Part shown: positions 17,458-26,307 of the stretch, piece by piece
How positions within the stretch are numbered: position 1 is the first letter of the stretch
How the letters are laid out: every line of letters begins with the position of its first letter
Source of the DNA: Aquimarina longa SW024
GTDB taxonomy: Bacteria; Bacteroidota; Bacteroidia; Flavobacteriales; Flavobacteriaceae
DNA: 64,000 nt
Direction of reading: 5' to 3'
Assembly: GCF_001401755.1 (NCBI RefSeq)
Contig: NZ_KQ474105.1
Location: forward strand, 168,417 to 232,416
Position numbers and translations under genes: made by a program
The notes under the pieces: model-generated
Told to the model about the DNA's origin: nothing
Seen by the model: only the letters and a program-made list of their open reading frames with translations
Databases searched by the model: none

Positions 17458-18690
17458 TTATTTTTTAGTATTTAAAATAGCATTTACTACTGTAAAATCA
17501 TAGTTACTAAATGCGAATTTAGAAAGGTCAGCTCCAGTTGTCGTAGCATCTATTGTGATTGTAGCTCCTGGTGCATTTTTAATATCAGTTTCATCGATAT
17601 TGATACCTCTAACTGTTATTGCTACAGCAGCATTTGCGTTACCTTTTTTATCTTCTAAATCGATGAAATCATCTGCTCTTGATTTGTTTTTAGTTCCAAG
17701 AGCTATTACTGCATTAGTAATAGTTGCTTTACTTCCTCTACGTATTTTGATCATATCAGACATTTCTGTTGTCTTTAGAGCATCATTTATGATAGTGATG
17801 TTCTTGATTGTAGGATTAGATAATGGAGTAGCAGCATTGTTATTTTCATTACCATCTCCCTCTATACCACGAGGGTCTTTAGTTACCGCAGTAAATTCTT
17901 TTTCTCTTATTAATAGTATGTTATCAGCAGTTCCTACCCATCCAGATGTATAATCAAACATATCATCCTTAGCGTTAATGATCATAATATTAGTTACGTT
18001 TACAGTACCTCCGAAGAATTCAATTCCGTCATCATCACCATTTTTAACAACGATATTATTAATCGTTGTTCCAGAACCTACACCGAAAAGCGAAATACCA
18101 TTAAATTCTTGAGTACCATCGATTCTAGCACCTGTATACTCAGCAACTACATATGATAAAGTACCAGAATTATCAGCACTTTCTGTACCTCCATACTTTA
18201 ATCCAGCAACTTCTGTTTGTACATCTACTCCAACATTAGCAGGAGCTTTTCCAGCGATTACGATACCTCCCCAGTCACCAGATCTTGGATTTGCAGCAGC
18301 AGAAGTAAATACTATAGGAGCAGCAGCAGTACCATTAGCTTCTATTTTTGCATCTCTTTCTACAGCAATAAAAACGTCAGAACCTCCAGCACTAGCTTCG
18401 ATTTTAGTTCCTGCTTCTATTTCTAAGGTAGCTCCTTTTTTTATTTTTAATGGTCCAGTTAGTTTATATTTAGTTCCAGCAACTAATTTAATATTACCAG
18501 TTACATCTCCTTTTAAATCACTAGGCTTAAAATCTTCATCACTAACAGATGTAATGATTCCATCACCTTTAGTTCCTCCTCCGTTGTTGTCTCCTCCACC
18601 GTTTGGATTAAGTGCAACATCATCATCCCCAGAACATCCTGTAAAAGCAATTGATGCTATTGTTAAAGCTGTAAAAACTATTTTTTTCAT
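17458..18690 (-). CDS. Outer-surface beta-helix lipoprotein, partner of the TonB receptor
   Basis: A 410-residue lipoprotein with lipobox AFTGC (Cys 19), an acidic SGDDD stretch after the Cys (a feature of flavobacterial surface-exported lipoproteins), and a Gly/Asn-rich linker. The rest is a parallel beta-helix-like repeat domain (repeats such as GGTVNVTNIMIINAKDDMFDY). It lies directly downstream of, and co-oriented with, a TonB-dependent receptor, separated by a terminator-like stem, so it may also have its own promoter. The pair probably captures and imports a ligand. The nearby phosphate genes suggest a phosphorus-linked substrate, but that is inference. Confidence 0.82.
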   Translation of the reverse strand: MKKIVFTALTIASIAFTGCSGDDDVALNPNGGGDNNGGGTKGDGIITSVSDEDFKPSDLKGDVTGNIKLVAGTKYKLTGPLKIKKGATLEIEAGTKIEASAGGSDVFIAVERDAKIEANGTAAAPIVFTSAAANPRSGDWGGIVIAGKAPANVGVDVQTEVAGLKYGGTESADNSGTLSYVVAEYTGARIDGTQEFNGISLFGVGSGTTINNIVVKNGDDDGIEFFGGTVNVTNIMIINAKDDMFDYTSGWVGTADNILLIREKEFTAVTKDPRGIEGDGNENNNAATPLSNPTIKNITIINDALKTTEMSDMIKIRRGSKATITNAVIALGTKNKSRADDFIDLEDKKGNANAAVAITVRGINIDETDIKNAPGATITIDATTTGADLSKFAFSNYDFTVVNAILNTKK

Positions 18691-18800
18691 CGTCTTAATT
18701 TATTTTGTTTTCAGTAAGTTATTGTTAAGCAAATAAAACACTTTTGTTGAGGTATTACCTTAATTAAAGATTAAGCATTCGTTAACTGTTAGAAGTAATT

Positions 18801-18816
18801 GTTATGTTTTTGTTAA
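18801..18816. promoter_or_regulatory. Weak Pho-box-like pair upstream of the lipoprotein
   Basis: TTGTTA repeats with 11-bp spacing (GTTA at 18801 and 18812) about 110 nt upstream of the lipoprotein start. Only two half-sites are visible, and in the opposite orientation to those before the YwqK and TonB receptor genes, so support is weak. Confidence 0.3.
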
Positions 18817-18958
18817 CACAGTAATAGCTTGTTAAGTTAGACTATCAGTTGTTTGAAGTGTCTTTTAATTTATGTTATTGAAAATTATAGGAATGTAATT
18901 AGGAGAATTAAAATAGAACAAACTAATCTTGTTTTATTTTTTATAACAGTATATAAAT

Positions 18959-18994
18959 GATAAAAGGCTACCCGCTTTTGGATAGCCTTTTATC
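18959..18994 (-). terminator. Terminator after the TonB-dependent receptor
   Basis: GATAAAAGGCTA (18959-18970) pairs with TAGCCTTTTATC (18983-18994), a perfect 12-bp stem just after the receptor stop codon. The remaining bases of the 18691-19013 gap are AT-rich with no gene. Confidence 0.8.
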
Positions 18995-19013
18995 TAAATA
19001 AAAACTATTTTTT

Positions 19014-21773
19014 TTAGAATGCGTATGACATTCCTATAGAGATATTTAATCCTTTTTTGAAACTTGTTACAGTTACTTTTTCTCCAGAAACTGTTTCTTT
19101 AGTCAATTTATAGGTAGGGTCTAAAAGGTTTTTAGCAGAAAACTTTATCGTTGTTTTCTTACCTAGACCTATTTTTGATACAAAATCAAGCGTTGGTATT
19201 GCAGATTCAAAAGTGTTTTGATTTCCTTGTACTCCTAAACTGAATACTCGTTCACTAAAATAGCTAAATACTAAAGATGAAGTTGTTTTTACTTTTTCTC
19301 CTGTAGTGGTATATGTAAGATCAGTATTGATTAAGACAGGGGATGCACCTTCCAGATCATCAGTTGTATTCGTAAAATTTAAAGATTTCTTTAGATTTTG
19401 TTTTGCTTCAAGAAATGATGCATTAAAACCAAGAAATAACTCATTAGAAGATTTTGGAGAATCAAAATTAACTAGTTTTTTTCTAAGCTCTAACTCTATT
19501 CCGTAGATATTAGCTTCGTCTCCAGTATTATCAAAAGTTAAGTTACCAACAGTATCTTCAAATTTATTAATTGGATTTTGTATGTTTTTGTAAAAACCAG
19601 TTACAGAAATTATTTCTCCTGCTTTAAAATAGCGTTCCCATTTAAGGTCAATATTATAATTATCTGCTGCAATCATATTAGGGTTACCAATATCACTAAA
19701 ATCTACCCCTTCATATTTAAAAGGAGCTAATTCTTTAAACTGAGGTAATGTATAGGTTTGACTTGCCGCTAGTCTAAAGATATTGTTTTCGTTTAAAGAA
19801 TATTTTAGATTTAAACTTGGTAAAAAATAAGTATCTTCAATTTTTCCTAATCCACGATTACTAGGATCATCACTACTACTAATATTAGTATCCCATATAA
19901 TAGATTGATCTACTTTATCTGCTCTTACACCCACATTAGCAGTAAATTTTGGTGAAAATGTATAGGTTCCGTCAAAAAAGCCTGAATGTATTTCTTTATT
20001 CCCATTATAGGTATAAGGCTCGAAATCAGTTATGGCATTACTTCTACCTCTATTAGTTCTAAACTCGAATTGCTCATTTCTGATAGCTCCTTGATTAAGA
20101 ATATTGTCAATATTGTTAGGATTAATATCAGTTCTTTGATTTATACTAAGAGGAACAAATCCAAAGGTGATATTTTCAAAATCTCTATCCGTATTTCTAT
20201 AATTGTAACCTACTTTAATTTCTCCTAGATTACTTTCTTCTTCTTCTTCTTGGTTTCCAAATTTATATCCAGCAATAAATTTTGCAGCATATTCATCTTC
20301 TTTTAAATCACCATAGAAACGCTGTGTATTTGCTTGACCGTTAGGATCAAATAAATATATTTTAGTATCAGGATTAAAAGTATATGAATCAATTCTTCGA
20401 TCTGGTTCATCTCCACGAACAATATTATAAGAACCTCCTAAGTCTAAGTAAATTTTCTCTGTTAGATTAATTTTAGATAATAACTGATTTACGAATAACT
20501 TATTAGAGTTTTGTTGTTGTCGTCTTATAAAAATAGATTCATTATCACCTTGTTCATTTCCAGAAACCCCAAATTGTTCGGATACATTTTGAGAATTATT
20601 ATGGATCACCATACCATTATAACTTATAGTATTGTTTGCTCCAAATTTATATTTTAAGTTACCTAATAAAATTTGTTTTACATTATAAGTATACGTTTCA
20701 TTTTTAACGTCTTTACTAAACTTAGTCTTTTCTGTTGTAATTCTAAAAATATCTCCCTTTTTGTAAGAATAGTCATTCTCAAACGAAGCTAATAAAAAAG
20801 TACTTAATTTATTATCTTCTTTAATATTAAAGCTATTTCCATATGAAATGCTAATACTTCCATTTGTTTGTAAGTCTTGACTATCTGGTTTAAAAGAGGT
20901 GTCAAAGTTGTACACATTAAAATTTTCTGTAGGAATCGTATTATCGATTTTAGTTCCTAAAGAGTTAGCACCATTTACAGTAAGGAAATTCTTTTTACCA
21001 ACTGTTAATGTGTTAATGCCAGTAGAAATGTCTATCTTAATTTTTCTCTTTCCGATATGTTCTTTAGAAACAACATCTATGTTTGCTCCTGCAACATCAC
21101 CATATATGTTAGATCCAAAAGCTTTATTCACACCAACACTTTGTATGATATCTGAACTAAAAAAGTCTAAAGAGATATTCTTATATAGGGGATCTTCTGA
21201 TGGTAATGGTAATCCGTTTAATGTAGTAGAATTAAGCCTATCTCCTAACCCTCTTACGAATACATTTTTTACTCCTTCAGCTTTTGTAATTCCAGCTACT
21301 TTGGTAACAGCTCCTTCCGCATCACTAACACCTTTTCTTGCTAGTTCCTGAGCTCCGATTGACTGTTTAATTTCTATTGCATTTTTCTGCTCCAGTAATA
21401 ATGCTTCTTCCCGTTCTCTACTTGTTATTACTTTTATAACTACTTCCTCTAATGCAGCAGCAGTAGCTCCCATAGTGGCATTTACCACTGCTACTTTATC
21501 TGCTTCTACTACTACGTTAGGTACTTCTACTGTTTGATATCCTGTAAAACTAAATTCTAATGTATATGTACCAGGAGCAATTCCTGAGATCTCATATAAT
21601 CCATCAAAATCAGTCGATGATCCTTTTGTAGATCCTTTTACAAGTACATTGGCAAAGGGTAAAGGTTGATTATTAGATTCTTTATCTAATAATTTACCGG
21701 CTATAGTTCCGGTTTCTTGTGCAAAAATAACACTTACAAAAAGTAGTGCTATTAGGGTAAATGTGTTTTTCAT
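19014..21773 (-). CDS. TonB-dependent outer-membrane receptor
   Basis: A 919-residue receptor. A signal peptide (ending VIFAQ) precedes a carboxypeptidase-regulatory-like domain (about 22-110: AGKLLDKESNNQPLPFANVLVKGSTKGSSTDFDG). The plug follows (about 150-250: VKNVFVRGLGDRLNSTTLNGLPLP), then a 22-strand-type barrel ending in the aromatic terminal strand ISIGMSYAF. The plug motif resembles receptors with an RGLGDR signature rather than SusC, and no SusD gene is present; the downstream beta-helix lipoprotein takes that place. The substrate is unknown. The neighbours Pit, PhoB/PhoR and shared 11-bp repeats suggest phosphate-controlled expression. Confidence 0.93.
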   Translation of the reverse strand: MKNTFTLIALLFVSVIFAQETGTIAGKLLDKESNNQPLPFANVLVKGSTKGSSTDFDGLYEISGIAPGTYTLEFSFTGYQTVEVPNVVVEADKVAVVNATMGATAAALEEVVIKVITSREREEALLLEQKNAIEIKQSIGAQELARKGVSDAEGAVTKVAGITKAEGVKNVFVRGLGDRLNSTTLNGLPLPSEDPLYKNISLDFFSSDIIQSVGVNKAFGSNIYGDVAGANIDVVSKEHIGKRKIKIDISTGINTLTVGKKNFLTVNGANSLGTKIDNTIPTENFNVYNFDTSFKPDSQDLQTNGSISISYGNSFNIKEDNKLSTFLLASFENDYSYKKGDIFRITTEKTKFSKDVKNETYTYNVKQILLGNLKYKFGANNTISYNGMVIHNNSQNVSEQFGVSGNEQGDNESIFIRRQQQNSNKLFVNQLLSKINLTEKIYLDLGGSYNIVRGDEPDRRIDSYTFNPDTKIYLFDPNGQANTQRFYGDLKEDEYAAKFIAGYKFGNQEEEEESNLGEIKVGYNYRNTDRDFENITFGFVPLSINQRTDINPNNIDNILNQGAIRNEQFEFRTNRGRSNAITDFEPYTYNGNKEIHSGFFDGTYTFSPKFTANVGVRADKVDQSIIWDTNISSSDDPSNRGLGKIEDTYFLPSLNLKYSLNENNIFRLAASQTYTLPQFKELAPFKYEGVDFSDIGNPNMIAADNYNIDLKWERYFKAGEIISVTGFYKNIQNPINKFEDTVGNLTFDNTGDEANIYGIELELRKKLVNFDSPKSSNELFLGFNASFLEAKQNLKKSLNFTNTTDDLEGASPVLINTDLTYTTTGEKVKTTSSLVFSYFSERVFSLGVQGNQNTFESAIPTLDFVSKIGLGKKTTIKFSAKNLLDPTYKLTKETVSGEKVTVTSFKKGLNISIGMSYAF

Positions 21774-22054
21774 TACGTGTTTTCAAAATCCGCTACAAAT
21801 AAATACGGTTTTGCAGTAAAAAACTTTACCTTATTGTTATGATTAGTTTAAGGGATTGTGCTAGGAAAAATGTTGGTCCAAAATAAAAACCATTTAGTTT
21901 TATTAGAGAAATATTGTGTCTAATTAATTTAAGTTATTGTTTACTAGTAGTTTAGTTGTTCTTATCTTAAATCTACTATTTTATATAGTACATTTTTCAG
22001 TGTTTTTAAATAGTATTTTAATTGTTATTAAAAAGTTAAGTTGAGTATTTCATT

Positions 22055-22083
22055 TTACTTTTTGTTAACGTTTCATTAAAGTA
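22055..22083 (-). promoter_or_regulatory. Pho-box-like 11-bp repeats upstream of the TonB receptor
   Basis: TTACTTT (22055), TAACGTT (22066) and TAAAGTA (22077) are spaced exactly 11 bp apart on the plus strand, i.e. GTTA-type half-sites in the direction of the receptor gene. They lie about 280 nt before its start codon. The rest of 21774-22244 contains no gene, only this array and the palindromic terminator at 22161-22218. Confidence 0.45.
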
Positions 22084-22160
22084 TTATTTCTTTGTGAATA
22101 GGTTTTATGGGATTTTTTTTTATTTTAACTTATGATTTCGTTAAGAAATTATTGTTTAGT

Positions 22161-22218
22161 AAATACCAAAAACACAGAAGCCTAGTCAATTGACTAGGCT
22201 TCTGTGTTTTTGGTATTT
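22161..22218. terminator. 58-bp perfect palindrome, terminator of the YwqK gene
   Basis: Bases 22161-22189 are the exact reverse complement of 22190-22218 with no loop (centre GTCAATTGAC). The stem ends in A-rich/T-rich flanks. It lies 27 nt after the YwqK-like stop codon and can act on both strands. Confidence 0.85.
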
Positions 22219-22244
22219 CTTTTGAAATATTTACTGTATAAAAA

Positions 22245-22604
22245 TTAATTTTTATAATTCATTACTACATTGTCTTTTCCAGACCAAGTAGTTACATCAG
22301 CAATTTGATTGTTATCATAATTTACTTCTGATAACTTATCTGCTGTCCAGAAAAACCATTTTCCTGTTTTTACTCCTTTGTTGTATTGCCCCATGGCAAT
22401 TTTCTTTCCTGTAGCATCGTAAGATTTCCACTCTCCATGAAGTATTCCTTCTTTGTTGTAGAAACCTTGTTGTCTTACCGTTCCATCTTCGAAATAATAT
22501 GTACCTTTAATAAGGTTTCCTTCTTTCTCAAAAGTAGGTTTTACTTCCTGAGCAAAAATAGTTACTGAAAACAACAATGCTGTTACGATTAATAATTTTC
22601 TCAT
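22245..22604 (-). CDS. YwqK/MORN-repeat periplasmic protein
   Basis: A 119-residue protein with a signal peptide (RKLLIVTALLFSVTIFAQ) and about three MORN-like repeats (GTYYFEDGTVRQQGFYNKEG, LHGEWKSYDATGKKIAMGQY, KTGKWFFW), as in YwqK family proteins. Databases often label this family as antitoxin, but no toxin gene is adjacent and the secreted form argues against a cytoplasmic antitoxin. Its promoter carries the best set of 11-bp-spaced half-sites in the window, immediately upstream of the -33 element, so it is probably regulated with the phosphate genes. Confidence 0.85.
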   Translation of the reverse strand: MRKLLIVTALLFSVTIFAQEVKPTFEKEGNLIKGTYYFEDGTVRQQGFYNKEGILHGEWKSYDATGKKIAMGQYNKGVKTGKWFFWTADKLSEVNYDNNQIADVTTWSGKDNVVMNYKN

Positions 22605-22644
22605 AATGGTGATTGTTTTTTCGGGTTTCTTAATAATTATATTA

Positions 22645-22701
22645 CAAAGGTAACATTAATTTTACTTTTAAACAACAATGAGGTAACATTAAATTAACAT
22701 T
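22645..22701 (-). promoter_or_regulatory. Promoter and Pho-box-like array of the YwqK gene
   Basis: On the minus strand TACCTTTG (22652-22645) is the -7 box, and TTG (22675-22673) lies 20 nt upstream as the -33 element. Half-sites TAACATT (22651), TTACTTT (22662), CAACAAT (22673), TAACATT (22684) and TAACATT (22695) on the plus strand repeat every 11 bp. The two exact copies lie just upstream of the -33 box, the classical position for an OmpR/PhoB-family activator. Confidence 0.6.
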
Positions 22702-23014
22702 AAAACTATAATTAATTGATTTTTAGTGATTTACGTGGTTTAATTTTATTAACATTGGTTTTTTGAATTCTAATTTTTTAGAGACATATTTTTAAATATA
22801 TAGCATTAAAGATGAAGTTTGTGATAGTTTTTTTTATAATATTTAAATGTTTAATTACTTGATTTTAAGTACTTTGTTATGTTTTTTGTTTTTTTGAACT
22901 AGTTGATGAACTTCTTGGTTATAGTAGAAACTCTGAGCTTACTTGTTTAGTAGAGGTATGTTGATGTATGAGGATATATGATAGATTGGTAAGAATAGAT
23001 TAGTCTTGAAATGA

Positions 23015-23054
23015 TAACGTTTCAATAACATATGACTTGAATTTTAATAACATT
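23015..23054 (+). promoter_or_regulatory. Pho-box-like array upstream of the phosphate transporter
   Basis: TAACGTT (23015), TAACATA (23026), a degenerate TTGAATT (23037) and TAACATT (23048) repeat every 11 bp, ending 29 nt before the transporter start codon. The orientation relative to the gene is opposite to that in the YwqK and phoB promoters. The remainder of the 22605-23083 gap is AT-rich with no gene. Confidence 0.5.
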
Positions 23055-23083
23055 TTTGTGGTCAATAATTACCTACCATATAT

Positions 23084-25483
23084 ATGAGTGATATTTACAT
23101 ATTGATGATTGTTGCATTAGCAGCGTTAGCCATTGCAGACCTTATTGTTGGGGTTAGTAATGATGCAGTTAATTTTCTGAATTCTGCAATAGGTTCTAAA
23201 GCGATATCTTTTAAGACTATTATGATAGTTGCAAGTATTGGGATTGCTGCAGGAGCTATTTTTTCTAGTGGATTAATGGAGGTTGCTCGTAAAGGAATCT
23301 TTGTTCCCGGGGAGTTTTATTTTGATGAGATCATGATCATCTTTATGGCGGTTATGATAACAGATATACTACTTCTTGATTTTTTTAATACATTAGGGAT
23401 GCCTACCTCTACTACAGTATCCATTGTTTTTGAATTACTTGGTGCTGCGGTATGTGTCGCATTGCTTAAGATTTCAGCAGATTCATCACTTTCTGTAGCA
23501 GATTTAGGAAGTTATATTAATACAAAGAAGGCAGGGGAAATTATAGTAGGTATTCTACTTTCGGTTATTGTTGCATTTTCTGTAGGAGCAATTGTTCAGT
23601 ATATATCTAGGTTATTATTATCTTTTAATTTTGAAAAGAAAGCAAAATGGGTTGGAGCCTTGTTTGGAGGAGTTGCTTTAACAGCGATACTTTACTTTAT
23701 ATTTATAAAAGGTATTAAAGGAACAAATTATGCAAAATCGATTGTAGATGTTGTATATGATGGAGGAGCAGAAGGTTTATTGGATTGGGCAAATACTTAT
23801 TTTAATGCTTCATATGAAACCATAAAAGAACTTGTAAAAGCTAAAAAAGATCTATTTAAGATTGATGGAACTACAGGAACTGTTGCTTTAACATTAAGAG
23901 GATTTTTAGAGACTAATGTATTATTGATTGTATTTGCTGGTTTTATGGTCTTATCAATACTTTCATATCTTATTATGCAGGTGTTTAAAACAAGTATTTA
24001 TAAAATCATCATCATTGTTGGAACATTTGCTTTAGCACTAGCTTTTGCAGGTAATGATTTGGTAAACTTTATCGGTGTTCCTATAGCAGCATGGCAATCA
24101 TATGAAGCTTGGTCGGTATCTGGGATCGCAGCAGATTCTTTTACGATGAATGTTTTGGATTCTAAAGTAGCTACACCTACATATTTATTATTGGCAGCAG
24201 GTATTATTATGGTATTGACCTTATGGTTTTCTGCTAAGGCTAAAGAAGTAGTGAAAACATCTATTGATTTATCTAGACAAGGAGATGGTAATGAAAGATT
24301 TAAACCTAATTTTTTGTCAAGAGGAATTGTGCGAGGAACAATATTTCTTTCTGAATCTATTTCGTTAATTACTCCTAAATCATTTAAAACCTGGTCGGAT
24401 AAGCAATTTGATCAAAAATTAGATATTTCTAATACAATGGTTGTTACTAAAAAAGAAGATTTACCTGCATTTGATACAGTAAGAGCTGCGGTTAATTTAA
24501 TGGTAGCGGGGATTTTGATATCTATAGCAACTTCTATGAAATTACCACTTTCTACAACATATGTAACCTTTATGGTAGCTATGGGTACTTCTTTAGCAGA
24601 TAGAGCTTGGGGGAGTGAGAGTGCTGTATATCGTGTAGCAGGTGTACTTAATGTAATTGGAGGTTGGTTTTTTACAGCAATAAGTGCGTTTGTTGCAGCT
24701 GCGATAATTGCATTTTTGATCAATCTACATCAACCTATCATGACGGTGGTTTTATTGTTAGTAGCAGTATTATTGTTAGTTAGGAATACAATTAAGTATC
24801 GAAATAAAGCCAGAGCTGAAAGAGCTGAAGATAGACTTAAAAAATCAGAGAGTAGTTCTATAAATGGAGTAATAGAAGAAAGCTCAGATAATATTAAATC
24901 CTTTGTATCTAGAGGAAATAAAATTTATACAAGTACAGTAAGTAGTTTAGCAAAATATGATCTGAATGCTCTGAAAAAGAGTAGAAAAGGAATTGCTAAA
25001 TTAGAAACCGAAGTAGAAGAACTGAGAGATAGTATATTTTATTTTATTAAGAATTTAGATGATGCTAGTGTAGGAGCGAGTAATTTCTATATTTCTATCT
25101 TAGGATATCTTGAAGATATTACTCAATCTCTGGAGTATATCGCTAAAGTAAGTCATAAACATGTGAATAATAATCATAAGAAACTTAGGTTTAATCAAAT
25201 TAAAGATCTTAAAGAAATAGAGGAACATTTAAATGACTTTTTTACTACTATTAAAACTGTTTTTGATGACAGAGAGTTTAGCACTCTTGATGCTATTATA
25301 CATGAGAAACAAGAGTTATTTACTATTGTCAATGATAAAATTAATAGACAAGTTGCCAGAACAAGAACAGAAGAGAGTAGTCCTAAAAATACTACACTGT
25401 ATTTTGGCTTATTGATGGAAACAAAGGATTTGATTACTGCGACAATGAATTTGCTAATCATCTATAGAGATCATCAGAATTGA
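23084..25483 (+). CDS. pit: Inorganic phosphate transporter (PiT family) with PhoU-like tail
   Basis: A 799-residue PiT transporter. The two signature repeats are GVSNDAVNFLNSAIGSKAI (about residues 23-41) and GNDLVNFIGVPIAAW (about 324-338), each in a half of the membrane domain, with about 12 helices in all. After the last helix (about 565-575) there is a soluble, helical C-terminal region of about 210 residues that resembles PhoU. This is the enlarged Bacteroidota form of the transporter. It imports phosphate by cation symport across the inner membrane. It precedes the PhoB/PhoR-like pair by 140 nt, and repeats in both upstream regions suggest joint control by phosphate. Confidence 0.94.
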   Translation: MSDIYILMIVALAALAIADLIVGVSNDAVNFLNSAIGSKAISFKTIMIVASIGIAAGAIFSSGLMEVARKGIFVPGEFYFDEIMIIFMAVMITDILLLDFFNTLGMPTSTTVSIVFELLGAAVCVALLKISADSSLSVADLGSYINTKKAGEIIVGILLSVIVAFSVGAIVQYISRLLLSFNFEKKAKWVGALFGGVALTAILYFIFIKGIKGTNYAKSIVDVVYDGGAEGLLDWANTYFNASYETIKELVKAKKDLFKIDGTTGTVALTLRGFLETNVLLIVFAGFMVLSILSYLIMQVFKTSIYKIIIIVGTFALALAFAGNDLVNFIGVPIAAWQSYEAWSVSGIAADSFTMNVLDSKVATPTYLLLAAGIIMVLTLWFSAKAKEVVKTSIDLSRQGDGNERFKPNFLSRGIVRGTIFLSESISLITPKSFKTWSDKQFDQKLDISNTMVVTKKEDLPAFDTVRAAVNLMVAGILISIATSMKLPLSTTYVTFMVAMGTSLADRAWGSESAVYRVAGVLNVIGGWFFTAISAFVAAAIIAFLINLHQPIMTVVLLLVAVLLLVRNTIKYRNKARAERAEDRLKKSESSSINGVIEESSDNIKSFVSRGNKIYTSTVSSLAKYDLNALKKSRKGIAKLETEVEELRDSIFYFIKNLDDASVGASNFYISILGYLEDITQSLEYIAKVSHKHVNNNHKKLRFNQIKDLKEIEEHLNDFFTTIKTVFDDREFSTLDAIIHEKQELFTIVNDKINRQVARTRTEESSPKNTTLYFGLLMETKDLITATMNLLIIYRDHQN

Positions 25484-25501
25484 TTCTAGAAAACTCAAAA
25501 C

Positions 25502-25549
25502 GTTAAGTAAATGTTATATTTACTAAATTTTTATGTTAGTTTCTTGTTT
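25502..25549 (+). promoter_or_regulatory. Pho-box-like array upstream of the response regulator
   Basis: GTTAAGT (25502), GTTATAT (25513), a degenerate site (25524), GTTAGTT (25535) and GTTTCCT (25546) repeat every 11 bp on the coding strand. AACGTTA-AGTA-AATGTTA matches the orientation and spacing of the YwqK promoter array. This would fit autoregulation of phoB. Confidence 0.5.
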
Positions 25550-25623
25550 CCTAGTATAGAGGATATGAAAACTTCATTTTTACATAGTATATTTACCTCA
25601 CATTGATATAATTCAATACAAAG

Positions 25624-26307
25624 ATGAATAAAAAAGAGATTATAATTTTATTGGTAGACGATGAGCCAGATATTTTGGAGATTGTAGGCTATAACCTTAC
25701 AGCAGAAGGATATACTGTTGTTACTGCCGAGAATGGTGTTGAAGCTGTAAAAGTCGCTAAAAAAAGAAAACCACATCTAATTATTTTAGATGTGATGATG
25801 CCAGAAATGGATGGTATTGAAGCTTGTGAACAAATACGTAAATTACCTGATTTACAGAATACAATTATAACTTTTCTTACTGCTCGTGGAGAAGATTATT
25901 CTCAGGTAGCAGGCTTTGACGCAGGAGCAGATGATTATATCACTAAACCTATTCGACCTAAAGTTTTGGTTAGTAAAGTGAAAGCATTATTAAGAAGGAT
26001 AAAAGAAGAAGAGTCCTCAGAAAATGTTGTTAAGATTGGTAATCTGGTTATTAATAGAGATGAGTATAAAATTCTTAAAGACAAAAAAGAAATCGTATTG
26101 CCTAGAAAAGAATTTGAATTATTATCTTTATTAACTTCTAAGCCCGGTAAAGTCTTTAAACGAGAAGATATTCTTGATAAAGTATGGGGTAATGAAGTTA
26201 TAGTTGGAGGTCGTACTATTGATGTACATATTAGAAAATTAAGAGAAAAAATCGGCGATGATAGTTTTAAAACTATTAAAGGTGTAGGATATAAGTTCGT
26301 GGTTTAA
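25624..26307 (+). CDS. phoB: PhoB/OmpR-family response regulator
   Basis: A receiver domain (residues 1-125: DDEPDILEIVGYNL, phosphoacceptor in LIILDVMMPEMDG, KPIRPKVL) is followed by a winged-helix DNA-binding domain (about 130-227: PRKEFELLSLLTSKPGKVFKREDIL ... GGRTIDVHIRKLREKIG ... IKGVGYKF). It overlaps the kinase gene by one base. Its position after a Pit transporter and the 11-bp direct repeats in surrounding promoters support a PhoB role; the name is an inference from context. Confidence 0.92.
   Translation: MNKKEIIILLVDDEPDILEIVGYNLTAEGYTVVTAENGVEAVKVAKKRKPHLIILDVMMPEMDGIEACEQIRKLPDLQNTIITFLTARGEDYSQVAGFDAGADDYITKPIRPKVLVSKVKALLRRIKEEESSENVVKIGNLVINRDEYKILKDKKEIVLPRKEFELLSLLTSKPGKVFKREDILDKVWGNEVIVGGRTIDVHIRKLREKIGDDSFKTIKGVGYKFVV

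Noticed and set aside
22245..22604. Toxin-antitoxin module (YwqK family label)
   Set aside because: The protein has a signal peptide and no toxin gene is adjacent, so an antitoxin role is not supported.
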